64,000 nucleotides of DNA, from contig NZ_JABXKP010000075.1 of assembly GCF_017114985.1 (NCBI RefSeq), positions 62,001-126,000 of the forward strand, read 5' to 3'. Shown piece by piece: positions 16,221 through 25,556 of the stretch. The notes below the pieces were generated by a model. It was not told the origin of the DNA. It saw only the letters and a program-made list of their open reading frames with translations, and ran no database searches. A program made the position numbers and the translations under genes. Position 1 is the stretch's first letter. Every line of letters begins with the position of its first letter. The stretch comes from Nostoc sp. JL33 (lineage in GTDB: Bacteria > Cyanobacteriota > Cyanobacteriia > Cyanobacteriales > Nostocaceae).

Positions 16221-17294
16221 TTAAGCACGCCACCGGAGTATCTGACCCTTGACAGGATTCACAAATTCTCTTCCTTCAGCGACAGACCGAGCATACTCCC
16301 GCTTTAACTGGTAATACCACTGCGCCTGCATATCTGAATCTTTAATCAGTCGCAGCACAGGATCATATTTCAGACCAATCTGTTGCTTTTCCACAACCGT
16401 CCGGTCTTGGCCAAGGAAAGTCCGCGCTAAAACATGCATCAGTGGCTTGAAAAATCCCACCCAAGGGAGTGTCCAGTAAAGAGCAAAAGTTACCTCTGTT
16501 TCTGTGTCTGAAATCGGTGTAACCGCCGTTAAATTAACGACTCGATGGTTGCCAATTGTGGTTTCTTCTATTCTCACTCCAGGTAAACGAAAAGAAATCT
16601 CCGTTTCCGGCACACCACCGCCAATCAACCAGTATAATCGACCCCCATTCGGTGGCAATCGGTGTCGTCGCATCGTGAAGCCGTAGGGCGAAGCATCGAA
16701 TTGCTTCACTTCCTCATGCAGTTGCTCATTTCGCCACCACCAAGCGCGATGAACATAGGGTGAATGAGCAGGGTCCATCAGCCCTACCACTGCATGATCT
16801 ATAAAACAGGGGAATCTCATCACCTCTACAAACTGGGGCATTGGCGCAGCCCCCCGTAGCGATCGCTCATCAAACCCTGGAATTACCGCAATTTCCATCT
16901 CAGAAGCCGGTTGAGGGTTATCGGGATCAGCCATATATATCCAGATATTCCCTTGCGCTTCCCGGATTTCATAGGAATGTACGTCAAAGCGCCTCAAATC
17001 CATTTGCTGCTCCTCTACAAGAGATGGAATCGCAGTGCAGCGTCCAGCCGGATCAAAACGCCAACCGTGGTAGCAGCATTCCACCTCATGCCCATTGAAT
17101 CTACCACAACTCAAAGGCACAGCACGATGGGGACAAATGTCACGCATAGCAGAGACTTTACCATCCTGGCTGCGGACTAGCAGCACTGGTTCTCCCAAAA
17201 AAATGCGGCTGATCATCATACCTGGCTTGATCTGATTACTAGGCAGAGCATAGTACCAAGTATTACGTAATACAAAGTTATCGTTATTTTTCAT
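16221..17294 (-). CDS. Rieske [2Fe-2S] oxygenase
   Basis: The start is taken at ATG 17294 (MKNNDNFVLRNTWYYALPSN), giving 357 residues; a TTG upstream at 17321 would add nine unconvincing residues. The Rieske cluster motif is CPHRAVPLSCGRF with CCYHGWRFDPAG. The mononuclear iron motif is GLMDPAHSPYVHR (Asp and two His). The rest resembles the pheophorbide-a-oxygenase/vanillate-demethylase type of single-component alpha subunit. It hydroxylates or demethylates a ring compound with electrons from a separate ferredoxin; the substrate is unknown. No reductase gene is adjacent. It lies on the strand of the pao operon but 490 bp upstream of it. Confidence 0.85.
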   Translation of the reverse strand: MKNNDNFVLRNTWYYALPSNQIKPGMMISRIFLGEPVLLVRSQDGKVSAMRDICPHRAVPLSCGRFNGHEVECCYHGWRFDPAGRCTAIPSLVEEQQMDLRRFDVHSYEIREAQGNIWIYMADPDNPQPASEMEIAVIPGFDERSLRGAAPMPQFVEVMRFPCFIDHAVVGLMDPAHSPYVHRAWWWRNEQLHEEVKQFDASPYGFTMRRHRLPPNGGRLYWLIGGGVPETEISFRLPGVRIEETTIGNHRVVNLTAVTPISDTETEVTFALYWTLPWVGFFKPLMHVLARTFLGQDRTVVEKQQIGLKYDPVLRLIKDSDMQAQWYYQLKREYARSVAEGREFVNPVKGQILRWRA

Positions 17295-17477
17295 CACTAA
17301 TTGCGTCTGCCTTTGACACAACGAAAGTTCTGCTTTGTGGAAAGGAAGGTTATGCTTGAAAACATTCTTTCAGGTTTTTAATTGCTGTAACTAAATTCAA
17401 CTGATACACTTTTTGGTCGTGTTCGTAATTCTCTCAGATTTCGGTTGTTCTGGGGGAATTGCAGGTGTGAAGTTAGA

Positions 17478-17915
17478 TTATTCGCCAGAAATTTGCACGA
17501 ATACTGTTCTTTTGCGCGGCCCATCCAACTCAAAAAACAACACAGATTGCCAGGTTCCCAATGCTAATTTACCATCCACAATCGGAATTATCTCACTAGT
17601 GGTCAGCATCATTGCCATTAAATGAGAGTGAGCATTAATCGGTTCATCTTCCGGGACATCTCTTAAATGCAAGTCATTATGCAAATAGCTGCCTGATTCC
17701 GGTGCTAATTTTTGCAAGAACACTTTTATATCTTCTAATAATCTAACTTCATCTTCATTGATAGCTAAAGCTGTTGTTGTGTGTTGGGAAAATACTAAAA
17801 CCTGTCCATTTTTAATTGATGTTGAAGTAAGAAAATCTTGGATTTGTGCTGTTATATTATGAATATTAATTTTTGGTTCAGTTTCAATTTCAATTAACTT
17901 ATTAATAATTGGCAT
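17478..17915 (-). CDS. YjbQ/UPF0047 family protein
   Basis: The start is taken at ATG 17915 (MPIINKLIEIETEP), giving 145 residues; a GTG at 17960 is possible but unlikely. The family pattern is clear: FSQHTTTALAINEDEVRLL, HNDLHLRDVPEDEPINAHSH, LGTWQSVLFFELDGPRKR. These proteins form small trimers and show weak thiamine-phosphate synthase activity in some bacteria; the true role is unsettled. It sits between the Rieske and aminotransferase genes on the same strand with more than 140 bp on each side, so probably its own unit. Confidence 0.85.
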   Translation of the reverse strand: MPIINKLIEIETEPKINIHNITAQIQDFLTSTSIKNGQVLVFSQHTTTALAINEDEVRLLEDIKVFLQKLAPESGSYLHNDLHLRDVPEDEPINAHSHLMAMMLTTSEIIPIVDGKLALGTWQSVLFFELDGPRKRTVFVQISGE

Positions 17916-18056
17916 CTGTTCAATTTTATATTTGGGATTACCGACGAGGTACGCCAACACAGTCTAACGCTTTCATATATTTTAGATTTTGGGTCGCACC
18001 TTTGATTTTGGATTAAAGGAAAAATCTAAAATCTAAAATCTAAAATTGAATGACTT

Positions 18057-19226
18057 CTAATTTCTAACTATAGTTTCCAAACCTTGTACTAATCTTTCTA
18101 TACCTTCTTTTGCCGTTTCTTTTTGCAGCGCACCATAGGCAAGGCGTAGGTAGCATCCGTCATCCATGCCAAAGGTTGTACCTGGAATGACTGCTACTTT
18201 ATGTTCCTGGATTAGTCTTTTAACTAACTCAAAAGCATCCATCTGGGTATTAACTTTGAGGAAAAAATAGAAAGCGCCATTGGCGGGTGTAATGCTACAT
18301 AAACCTTGTAGGCGATTAAGGGAGTCGAGTACTACTTGCCGCACTTGAGCGATTGCACCTATATTACTCTTCAAATACTCCTCTTTTGCCTGCAATGCCC
18401 CTAACGCTGCATATTGAGAAATTACTGGCGGACAAATCAAAATCGTATCCTGGACTTTTTTGACAGCGACAAATAAGTGTTTGGGAATCACCATGTAGCC
18501 AATACGCCAACTTGCAAAACCGTAGGCTTTGGAAAGGCTAAAGAGAGAAATAGTGTACTCGCTACTATTACCAAATGCACCAGGGGAAATGTGTTTTACC
18601 CCATTATACGTAAAGTATTCATAGGCTTCATCGCTGATGTGGTAAATGCCACGAGTACCACAAATTTGATTTATTTGGTGCAATGATGCTTCTGAATAGA
18701 CAACTCCAGTTGGGTTATTTGGTGAAATTGTGACCACAGCCCGTGTTTTCGGAGTAATTGCTTGAGCGATCGCATCTTTTCGCAATTGGTAATTTTCATC
18801 TGTCGCCACTAACACCGGACGACAACCAGCCATTGCGATCGCCATTTCGTGGTTGAAATAGTAGGGCGTATTCAGTATAATTTCATCGCCTGGGTTAGTG
18901 ATAGCAAGAATGGCATTCATAAATCCCATATTGCTCCCGGCTGTCACGACGATGCAGTTTTCCTGATTGATTTCAATGCCGTTGAAGGCTTGCAATTTTC
19001 CTGCAAGTGCTGACAGCAACGGGGGAATTCCTTCAACTGATTTATATAAATTATTAGCGGGTTCGGCGAAGAATTTGGGTAAAAATTCTAGAGCTTCCGG
19101 TGGTGGGTTGTAATAAACAACACCCTGTCCTAGAGAGATTGTTCCAGGAGAGTTTTTAATCAGTTCCCCAACCACAGGAATAATTGGCGACTGTACCCCC
19201 TGCATCCGAGAGCTTAAGGATTCCAT
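18057..19226 (-). CDS. Pyridoxal-phosphate aminotransferase, class I/II
   Basis: 389 residues of fold-type I. The substrate and PLP motifs are visible: SPNNPTGVVYSEASL, then ISDEAYEYF, and SLSKAYGFASWRIGYM with the PLP-binding Lys. GCYLRLAYG near the C-terminus contributes the carboxylate-binding Arg. The family includes aspartate, aromatic and methionine-cycle aminotransferases; specificity cannot be read reliably. Cytoplasmic, apparently monocistronic, ATG at 19226. Confidence 0.85.
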   Translation of the reverse strand: MESLSSRMQGVQSPIIPVVGELIKNSPGTISLGQGVVYYNPPPEALEFLPKFFAEPANNLYKSVEGIPPLLSALAGKLQAFNGIEINQENCIVVTAGSNMGFMNAILAITNPGDEIILNTPYYFNHEMAIAMAGCRPVLVATDENYQLRKDAIAQAITPKTRAVVTISPNNPTGVVYSEASLHQINQICGTRGIYHISDEAYEYFTYNGVKHISPGAFGNSSEYTISLFSLSKAYGFASWRIGYMVIPKHLFVAVKKVQDTILICPPVISQYAALGALQAKEEYLKSNIGAIAQVRQVVLDSLNRLQGLCSITPANGAFYFFLKVNTQMDAFELVKRLIQEHKVAVIPGTTFGMDDGCYLRLAYGALQKETAKEGIERLVQGLETIVRN

Positions 19227-19307
19227 ATTTCCTTGCCTATGTACCTGGCTTTGTATCTCTTAGAGACTTCCAAAAAATAAATTAAGTGGTTACGCAAAAT
19301 TATTTAT

Positions 19308-19391
19308 GTCATTGCGAGCGAAATGAAATGTAGAGAAGCAATCCCAAACCCTTGCGATTGCTTCATTCCGCTTCGCTCCACTCGCAATGAC
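19308..19391. repeat. GTCATTGCGAG long inverted repeat
   Basis: Outer arms GTCATTGCGAG/CTCGCAATGAC and inner arms GAAGCAATC/GATTGCTTC enclose a short loop, giving an 84-bp stem-loop. The same outer arm (GTCATTGCGAGTGAAACG) starts at 56998, where it runs into a different repeat. It looks like a REP/MITE-type mobile palindrome. Confidence 0.7.
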
Positions 19392-19444
19392 AAATATATA
19401 TTTAATTTTGCACAACTACTTATCCCAAATTATTTGTATATTTG

Positions 19445-19470
19445 TAAGGGCGTATTGCAATACGCCCCTA
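19445..19470. repeat. GTAGGGGCG-type hairpin
   Basis: TAAGGGCGTATTGCAATACG followed by CCCCTA forms a nearly perfect hairpin; same family as the copy at 5977-6008. Confidence 0.65.
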
Positions 19471-19654
19471 CCTCCCGACGATGGGATATTTTTTTGGTAG
19501 ACACCAATGGGCGTTACTCCTTCGGTACGGGAAGCTCCGCGAACGCAGAACCCGTAGGTAGCCGCCAATCAGACTTCTGTTTGTGTCTTTTTGTTCATTC
19601 CCCTCTTAGCAAAGAAGCAAAGGGAGAGTTACAAATGCGGTGAGATGGTTTGGT

Positions 19655-19873
19655 TTAGTCAATGGAAATCTGTTGAGGCCCACTTGCTTTGCCATTATGT
19701 GCGTCTTTTGTGATGCTGCTGTAACTATTTGAGCGGATCTGTTGATCCAGCCAGCTTTTAACTGGATCGTCTGCAAGATTGAGCCGAAGCACACCAGAGA
19801 ATAACCCACCGACAAATGAGACTGGATGCTGGATAAATTCTTTGAATATAGGTGACAATTCACTAATGAACAT
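19655..19873 (-). CDS. Conserved cyanobacterial small protein
   Basis: 72 residues. The central part FVGGLFSGVLRLNLADDPVK followed by SWLDQQ is a pattern I associate with a short uncharacterised cyanobacterial family. The middle (about 19-34) is mildly hydrophobic and might touch a membrane. The tail after SWLDQQ is variable. ATG at 19873; an overlapping longer frame on the same strand (19606-19896) lacks this pattern and is ignored. Function unknown. Confidence 0.6.
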   Translation of the reverse strand: MFISELSPIFKEFIQHPVSFVGGLFSGVLRLNLADDPVKSWLDQQIRSNSYSSITKDAHNGKASGPQQISID

Positions 19874-20015
19874 TTAGAGACTCCTGGCACTGCCATAGAA
19901 AATTATTACTTCTTAATTGATCGTAACCTGTTGAGCAATATATGGTTTACGGTAACGAAATATACAAATTTTGCCTGCGATGAACTGTTCTCCCCTCTGC
20001 CCCCTTTCCTCTTCC

Positions 20016-20501
20016 TTAACCGATTAATATTTTACTCCGCACCGCAAAGCAAATTCTCTCGGCAATTTTCGTAGCACCAAGTTCGTCTGTGTCAGGCAAA
20101 ATCACAACAAATTTTTCCCCACCATAACGGGCGACTAAATCAGCAGGGCGTTGAACAATATTTTTAATGGCTTTAGAAATTTCTATAAGAGCGCGATCGC
20201 CTGCCTGATGACCATAGGTATCGTTGTAAAATTTGAAAAAATCTACATCAAGGAGGACGAGAGACAGAGGCTGTTGCAAGCGTGCCATGCGCCGCCACTC
20301 TTGGTGTATATACTCTTCAAACCGTCGGCGGTTAGCTACTTGAGTTAAGAAATCGATAGTAACTAACGTAGTTAATCGCTGCAATTCTTCCTTAGCGGCA
20401 AAGAGTTTTTCGTGTAGCTGCGATTGCTCAATCAAGTACCAAATAAAATTCGGCGCGGCTTCTTTGGGAAACAGCTTACTTAGAATTATGCCAAGTTGCA
20501 A
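20016..20501 (-). pseudogene. Truncated GGDEF (diguanylate cyclase) gene
   Basis: 161 codons. A helical lead (QLHEKLFAAKEELQRLTTL) joins a GGDEF domain: DFLTQVANRRRFEEY, LVLLDVDFFKFYNDTYGHQA, then ARYGGEKFVVILPDTDELGA. The signature reads GGEKF in place of GG(D/E)EF. The frame stops at AERICFAVRSKILIG, about 40-45 residues before the domain should end, so the last strands are missing. At the 5' end only a TTG is available, and the usual receiver or sensor domain is absent. It begins 78 bp after the terminator of the TPR gene. It is probably a decayed cyclase; a shortened protein may still be made. Confidence 0.6.
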
Positions 20502-20530
20502 ACTTTTTGAGCTTCAACTCGAACAACAAA

Positions 20531-20559
20531 ATTCCCGACTTCTTAAAGAAGTCGGGAAT
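20531..20559 (-). terminator. Terminator of TPR gene
   Basis: ATTCCCGACTTCTT/AAGAAGTCGGGAAT form a 13-bp stem with a two-base loop, followed on the minus strand by TTTTG. It stands 19 bp after the TPR gene stop and before the GGDEF remnant. Confidence 0.75.
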
Positions 20560-20578
20560 CTGAGCCTGCTGCATCTAA

Positions 20579-21601
20579 CTACAGAGAATCTATAAACTGG
20601 TATACTTTTTCCAGGAGTGGTTGATGTTCGATTTGCTCTGCTAACTCTTGGGCGTTTTGGTAGCACGATCGCGCCAATTTTTTGCGTTTTGTTGTGGCGT
20701 AAATATTTCCCATATTCAGCAAAGTTGAAATTTCTCCGAGGCCATCGCCCAGTTGTCGATGAATCACAATGGCTTGCTTATAGAACTTCATTGCCTGCCG
20801 ATTCTGTGCCAGGGTATTGTAAGTAAAACCAATGTTGTGAAGAGTTGTTGCCTCGCCAAAGCGATCGCTGATTGCTCGACGTGTCAAAAGAACTTGATAG
20901 TAGAGCAATAGCGCTTGTTTCGGTTTTCCTAAATCACTATAGATTGAGGCAATATTATTCAAAGTGGTTGCTTCACCAACCAAATTCTTCACAGCCCGTT
21001 GAATTGGAAGTGCTGCTTGAAAAAATTCTAGAGCTTCCTCAAACTTGCCTAAGGCATTGTAAGCAAACCCAATCCCATTTAGGGTTGTTGCCTCACCAGA
21101 AAAGTCACCTAGCAATCGCCGCATCCTCAAAATTTGGTGTTGTAGCAACAGTGCGCGTTTCGGTTCTCCTAAGCGGGTATAAATTAGCGCTACATCATTA
21201 AGAGTAGAAATTTCACTTTTAGTATCTTGCGATCGCCTAAAAATTGGCAGCGCTTTGTCAAAATATTCCAACGCTAGCCAAAAGCGCCCAAAACGGCTGT
21301 AGGTAGAACCCAGATTGCTCAGTGCAGTTGCCTGTGCAGGCGCGTTGCCAATTTCAACAGCAACCGACAGCGCCTGATGAAACCGCTCTAACGCTCTTTG
21401 AGTTTGCCAGCAACTGAGGTGAGCCAAACCGAGGTCGTTTAATGTATAACCTTCTCTGGCTCGGTCTGGAATTGCTCTAGCCAAGTGTAAATTCTTGGTT
21501 GCTAGGTCGAGAGATTCTTGAAATTTCCCTCGCTGGTAGTAGCGGCTTGCTTGATCACGACGTTGTTCCCACTCTTTGACTTGATTTAAAGGTTGCGTCA
21601 T
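20579..21601 (-). CDS. Tetratricopeptide repeat protein (kinesin-light-chain type)
   Basis: 340 residues made almost wholly of 40-residue TPR units: EGYTLNDLGLAHLSCWQTQR, ATALSNLGSTYSRFGRFWLA, STLNDVALIYTRLGEPKRAL, TTLNGIGFAYNALGKFEEAL, TTLNNIASIYSDLGKPKQAL, TTLHNIGFTYNTLAQNRQAM, STLLNMGNIYATTKRKKLAR. No signal peptide or enzymatic domain. The regular spacing suggests a protein-interaction superhelix; the partner is unknown. ATG at 21601, apparently a single gene with a terminator directly after it. Confidence 0.85.
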   Translation of the reverse strand: MTQPLNQVKEWEQRRDQASRYYQRGKFQESLDLATKNLHLARAIPDRAREGYTLNDLGLAHLSCWQTQRALERFHQALSVAVEIGNAPAQATALSNLGSTYSRFGRFWLALEYFDKALPIFRRSQDTKSEISTLNDVALIYTRLGEPKRALLLQHQILRMRRLLGDFSGEATTLNGIGFAYNALGKFEEALEFFQAALPIQRAVKNLVGEATTLNNIASIYSDLGKPKQALLLYYQVLLTRRAISDRFGEATTLHNIGFTYNTLAQNRQAMKFYKQAIVIHRQLGDGLGEISTLLNMGNIYATTKRKKLARSCYQNAQELAEQIEHQPLLEKVYQFIDSL

Positions 21602-21927
21602 CTGACCTCAGTTGCATTCTGCGATAAATAGGCAGGATATTTTTTGGGAATGAACCCTTCTTAGGTTAGGTTTCTGAAAATTGAGCTAACTTTTATCTTC
21701 TACCTTTAGATATAAGACGTAAAGAGAGATATATGGTATTGTTTCATACTTACAGGGATATTTATGAAGCAATTAATACAAATTTTCTAGTAGGAGCGGA
21801 TAGCAGTGCGCCCCTACCTAAGACCTAAACCATGTATTCTCTACAGCTCCATTGAGTTTGCAGCAGTGGTTTTGATGTTTGGGAGTTGGTTCGCCCATGA
21901 TTCTGTGGGCTGCCGGATCTGATACTT
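21602..21927. other. Intergenic
   Basis: Contains a GTAGGGGCG-type hairpin relic at 21790-21818 (TAGGAGCGGATAGCAGTGCG then CCCCTACC). Otherwise the promoter side of the TPR gene and the 3' side of the acetyltransferase gene; nothing else seen. Confidence 0.5.
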
Positions 21928-22461
21928 TTAAGATTGCGAAATGTAAAGGGAATCATCCCCTTGCCATTCTGTGTCGGAGACAGCATAGTATACTACATCA
22001 TGACCGTAATAGCTAGCATTCTTTTCGTACTTCATCCCGATCTTTTGAATCACACGTACTGAAGCGATGTTTTCTGGATGAGCAATCGCTACTATCCGAT
22101 CTAGCTTCACTTCCCAAAATCCAAACTTTAAAGTTGCAAGAGATGCTTCAGTTGCCAGTCCCATGTTCCAATAGGACTTGTCAAACACATAGCCAAGCTC
22201 AACTTCCGGCGTATTTTCCAGAAACCCAAGCCCACAACGGCCAATCATTGTAGCAGTCTCTTTGTAAATTACTGCCCACATCCCAAAGTTGTATTGTTGC
22301 CACTGTTGGATATGTTTGCTTAAACTTGCCTGGGTTTGTTCCCTTGTTCTTGGCGACAGATACCTCATGACTTCTGCATTGCTGTAGAGGCGAAATAGGT
22401 AATCAAAGTCATTTAGATTGAAGTGTCTTAGTCGCAATCGCGCAGTTTCTATCTCAGGCAT
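21928..22461 (-). CDS. GNAT family N-acetyltransferase, RimJ/RimL type
   Basis: The start is taken at ATG 22461 (MPEIETARLRLRHFNLNDFD), 177 residues; a TTG at 22482 lies upstream. The RimL pattern is visible: ETARLRLRHF, then VIYKETATMIGRCGLGFL, PEVELGYVFDKSYWNMGLAT (acetyl-CoA-binding region), and HPENIASVRVIQKIGMKYE. These enzymes acetylate protein N-termini, amino acids or antibiotics; the substrate is not predictable. It is divergent from the ABC exporter gene that starts 75 bp away, so they share a promoter region. Confidence 0.85.
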   Translation of the reverse strand: MPEIETARLRLRHFNLNDFDYLFRLYSNAEVMRYLSPRTREQTQASLSKHIQQWQQYNFGMWAVIYKETATMIGRCGLGFLENTPEVELGYVFDKSYWNMGLATEASLATLKFGFWEVKLDRIVAIAHPENIASVRVIQKIGMKYEKNASYYGHDVVYYAVSDTEWQGDDSLYISQS

Positions 22462-22536
22462 GGTATCAGAGTAGCAGGACAAACGCTACTTTAAACAAGC
22501 GTACTTTTTTATAAATATTAATATAATGCTCTTACT

Positions 22537-24417
22537 ATGAGCATCTACCAATTTCTCAAAAAATCTTATACGCAAAACCATCGCCGTGAAAATGACTGGC
22601 GGTTATTTTTGCGTTTACTGCCTTATGCCCGTCGTAGCGGACGACTGTTAACGCTCTCGTTATGCCTACTCGTCCCGATCGCGCTAGCTAATGCCGTACA
22701 ACCATTGTTGATTGGCCAAGCCATCTCCTTAATTCGCAAAGAACCAAGCGCTTACGAATTTTTCCGGAATCGCCCCTTGTTGGAAGGGCTAAATATCCTA
22801 GAGGGATTATTGGTAATTGCGATCGCAATCCAATTGATGTTGACAGGTTTCCAAGGTTATATAGTCCAAAAGCTAGGGCAACAAATCACCGCAGCAATTC
22901 GCCAAGACTTATTCCATCATGTGACATCTCTAGCAGTACGCTTTTTTGACCGCACGCCCATAGGTAAATTAATTACCAGAATCACCAGCGATGTGGAAGT
23001 GTTAGGCGATGTCTTTTCCACTGGGGCAATTGGGATTATATCCGATTTGTTTTTGATGCTGGTGACTTTGGGTATAATGTTTTCCATTCAATGGGAACTC
23101 GCTTGCTTGCTGCTATTGATGCTGATACCAGTTAGCTGGGTGATTGTTTACATTCAACAACAGTACCGCAAAGCCAATTATAAAGGGCGGGAAGAACTTT
23201 CTATCCTGAACTCACAGCTACAAGAAAATGTGGTTGGTATTAACATAGTGCAGTTGTTCGGCAGAGAAAAATTTAATGCCGAATTGTTTCGTGCCACGAA
23301 CAAGCACTACACTCAGCAAATGGATAAAACCATCTTTTACGATTCATCTGTTTCAGCAACCTTGGAATGGATTGGACTGATTGCGATCGCAGGTGTTTTG
23401 TTGGTGGGTGGTTGGTTATTGTTGGGAAAAAACTTGACTTTTGGGACTTTATCTACATTTGTATTGTATGCCCAGCGATTATTTGATCCTTTAAGGGCTT
23501 TTGCGGAAAAATTTACGGTAATTCAAGCTGGTTTCACTGCTATTGAACGCGTAGGCGATATATTAGATGAACCGATAGAAATCCGCGATCGCGCCAATGT
23601 GCGCTTCTCAATATTTGATGCTAAATTCGGCTACATAGATGAGATAGTTGCAAATTTAGAATCCCCAGACGTGACTTCGCCGCCAGAACTGGGAGAAATT
23701 CGGTTTGATCACGTCTGGTTTGCCTACAAAAATGATGATTACGTAATTAAAGACTTAGATTTCACCATTCATCCTGGTGAAAAAGTGGCATTAGTCGGCC
23801 CCACAGGTGCGGGTAAAACCTCGATTATCCGTCTTTTGTGCCGCCTCTACGAACCCACCCAAGGACGCATTCTGATCGATGGCGTCGATATTCGGGAAGT
23901 ACCACAGGCAGAACTGCGGCGCTACATGGCAGTAATTTTCCAAGAAGGCTTTTTGTTTGCTGGCGATGTTAAAAGTAATATTTCTTTAGGAGATGGCTAT
24001 ACCGTTGAACAGATTCAACAAGCAGCAGAGCAAACCAACATTGCCCAGTTTATAGAAGAACTACCACAAGGTTATGATACTCAACTTCGAGAACGGGGTA
24101 CAAATATTTCTAGTGGTCAAAAGCAACTTTTAGCCTTTGCGCGGGCTGCGATTCGCAATCCCCAAATTTTGGTACTAGATGAAGCTACCGCTAGTTTAGA
24201 TGTGGGGACAGAAGCTTTAGTTCAAGAGGCATTAAACCAGCTTTTGCTCAGACGTACCGCGATTATTATCGCTCACCGCCTGTCTACAATTCGCAATGTA
24301 GACCGGATTTTTGTTTTGAAGCGTGGCGAATTAATCGAACAGGGAAGTCATGAGCAACTACTGCAACAGGGAGGGCTTTATGCTACTTTACATAACTTGC
24401 AGATGTTGGAAACTTAG
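22537..24417 (+). CDS. ABC exporter, fused membrane and ATPase domains
   Basis: 626 residues. Six transmembrane helices lie in the first 340 residues (for example LLTLSLCLLVPIALANAV and LTGFQGYIVQKLGQQITAAI), including VRFFDRTPIGKLITRITSDV typical of MsbA/MdlB half-transporters. The ATPase has Walker A VGPTGAGKTS, the Q-loop AVIFQEGFLF, signature ISSGQKQLLAFARA, Walker B ILVLDEATASLD and switch IIIAHRLSTIRN. It works as a dimer exporting a lipid, peptide or drug. An insertion around residues 345-380 (NVRFSIFDAKFGYIDEIVAN) separates the two domains. Divergent from the acetyltransferase gene. Confidence 0.9.
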   Translation: MSIYQFLKKSYTQNHRRENDWRLFLRLLPYARRSGRLLTLSLCLLVPIALANAVQPLLIGQAISLIRKEPSAYEFFRNRPLLEGLNILEGLLVIAIAIQLMLTGFQGYIVQKLGQQITAAIRQDLFHHVTSLAVRFFDRTPIGKLITRITSDVEVLGDVFSTGAIGIISDLFLMLVTLGIMFSIQWELACLLLLMLIPVSWVIVYIQQQYRKANYKGREELSILNSQLQENVVGINIVQLFGREKFNAELFRATNKHYTQQMDKTIFYDSSVSATLEWIGLIAIAGVLLVGGWLLLGKNLTFGTLSTFVLYAQRLFDPLRAFAEKFTVIQAGFTAIERVGDILDEPIEIRDRANVRFSIFDAKFGYIDEIVANLESPDVTSPPELGEIRFDHVWFAYKNDDYVIKDLDFTIHPGEKVALVGPTGAGKTSIIRLLCRLYEPTQGRILIDGVDIREVPQAELRRYMAVIFQEGFLFAGDVKSNISLGDGYTVEQIQQAAEQTNIAQFIEELPQGYDTQLRERGTNISSGQKQLLAFARAAIRNPQILVLDEATASLDVGTEALVQEALNQLLLRRTAIIIAHRLSTIRNVDRIFVLKRGELIEQGSHEQLLQQGGLYATLHNLQMLET

Positions 24418-24908
24418 GATATTTTCAGAATAATCTTCAGGGAGGAAACAGCGATCGCTATCACTGTGACGGTATCCACACCAACAAGTAGAAAAATCAA
24501 GGTGTCTTATTTAGAGTAAAAAATAAAACACCTTTAAAAGACTAGCTATTTGGATAATAAAATTCAATCATTCAATATTTAAACCTGGTTTGAAAGCAAC
24601 TGCCTTTAGGTATGGGGTTAAGCTGAAAAACATCTAAATTGCATAACCTAATAAAACCTAACTCTTGTGGGGTGGGCCGGAAAGCCCGCCCTAATGGGAG
24701 CAAGTTAAATGTGGAACAGCTTAAAACAATTCGCAATGGGCAACTCTTGGAGACGCTAAAAGCGAACGCCCCGCTACGTTCGCAAAGCGTCTCGTAGAGA
24801 AGAGAGCAATTCGCTTTTTCCGTGAAAGTGACGGGGATTTAGACCCCGACACTTTCACGCTCTGCTTGATAGAAGCTAGGCAACCTTTTACCCCCACCAC
24901 TTGTTAAT
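24418..24908. other. Intergenic repeat cluster
   Basis: Contains the TGTGGGGTGGGCCGGAAAGC arm shared with the MITE at 7184-7309, a GCGTCTCGTAGAGAAG repeat (24749-24803), and a strong hairpin at 24821-24859 (CGTGAAAGTG...CACTTTCACG around CGGGGATTTAGACCCCG). Relatives of the latter GGGGATTTAAACCCC hairpin recur at 51499-51529. No gene seen. Confidence 0.6.
24821..24859. terminator. Bidirectional hairpin between convergent genes
   Basis: A two-step perfect hairpin (outer CGTGAAAGTG/CACTTTCACG, inner CGGGG/CCCCG). It stands between the ABC exporter gene and the convergent acetoacetate decarboxylase-like gene, so it may end either transcript; the T-rich run TTTTTC lies on its left side. Confidence 0.5.
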
Positions 24909-25556
24909 CTAAAATCCAAAATCCAAAATTGATTGGCCTACAACTTTTGGCGCATCAATCCGCAAACTCATCTGCTCACAACGCACAGTTAACCAAGGCT
25001 GACCTAAACCTATTCCAGAAAAAGGACTTTCGCCGGGGATTTCTAACTTAGAACCAATCAAACCCAACACAGACTCAAATTCAGCAGGGAATATGAGCAA
25101 ATCAGTACCCTTGACGCCAAAAGCAGAGACACTTAACCACTGTCTCCATGCCAAGCTTTGTTGATTATAGTTAAGACTACACAGCTTCCGGTTTTCTTGA
25201 TGCACAGTAACATGCTCTCCTTTTTCCCAGGTAAACTCCGCTAATTCCTTTGGTAGTCCCCAAATTTCTCGACCACCAGCCACCGAATCAGCATTATCTA
25301 CATAAATGTGGGAAACCCAGCCACCGATTTTTCTTTGGTAATTAACCACAGCTGGGGCAACAATTAACTCGCTGTACTCCAGTACCGAGCCTGACCCATA
25401 ATGAGATAAATACACACTAGCGAGAGTTTTACCAGGCCATACAGAAATAATTTCTAACTCTAAGGGAATCAAAGGGCGCACTTGGTCAACATTTACCAAA
25501 TGCAGAGTTTGGATAGCATAGCCCTGAAGTGTCCAAGGTGGTTGTGGATATGACAT
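24909..25556 (-). CDS. Acetoacetate decarboxylase family protein
   Basis: The start is set at ATG 25556 (MSYPQPPWTLQGYAIQTLHL), 215 residues; upstream codons are repeat-like. Family features: VDQVRPLIPLELEIISVWPG, SVYLSHYGSGSVLEYSELIV, YVDNADSVAGGREIWGLPKE. The GREIWGxPK(E/K) segment corresponds to the conserved region following the active-site Lys of acetoacetate decarboxylases, but the Schiff-base Lys context is not clearly present, so it may not decarboxylate acetoacetate. This group is common in cyanobacteria with unknown substrate. Monocistronic. Confidence 0.8.
   Translation of the reverse strand: MSYPQPPWTLQGYAIQTLHLVNVDQVRPLIPLELEIISVWPGKTLASVYLSHYGSGSVLEYSELIVAPAVVNYQRKIGGWVSHIYVDNADSVAGGREIWGLPKELAEFTWEKGEHVTVHQENRKLCSLNYNQQSLAWRQWLSVSAFGVKGTDLLIFPAEFESVLGLIGSKLEIPGESPFSGIGLGQPWLTVRCEQMSLRIDAPKVVGQSILDFGF

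Larger units (their letters stand above)
19227..19654. other. Intergenic packed with three repeat families
   Basis: Contains a MITE-end-like sequence at 19263-19285 (GACTTCCAAAAAATAAATTA), a long inverted repeat at 19308-19391, a GTAGGGGCG-type hairpin at 19445-19470, and at about 19500-19565 a mosaic repeat (GAAGCTCCGCGAACGCAGAA). No gene seen. Confidence 0.6.

Noticed and set aside
15909..16228. Overlapping frames of 100 codons (plus) and 85 codons (minus)
   Set aside because: They cross a 36-bp palindrome, contradict each other, and match no family pattern.
19606..19896. 96-codon minus-strand frame overlapping the small protein at 19655-19873
   Set aside because: The overlapping frame with the conserved GVLRLNLADDPVKSWL pattern is the better gene.
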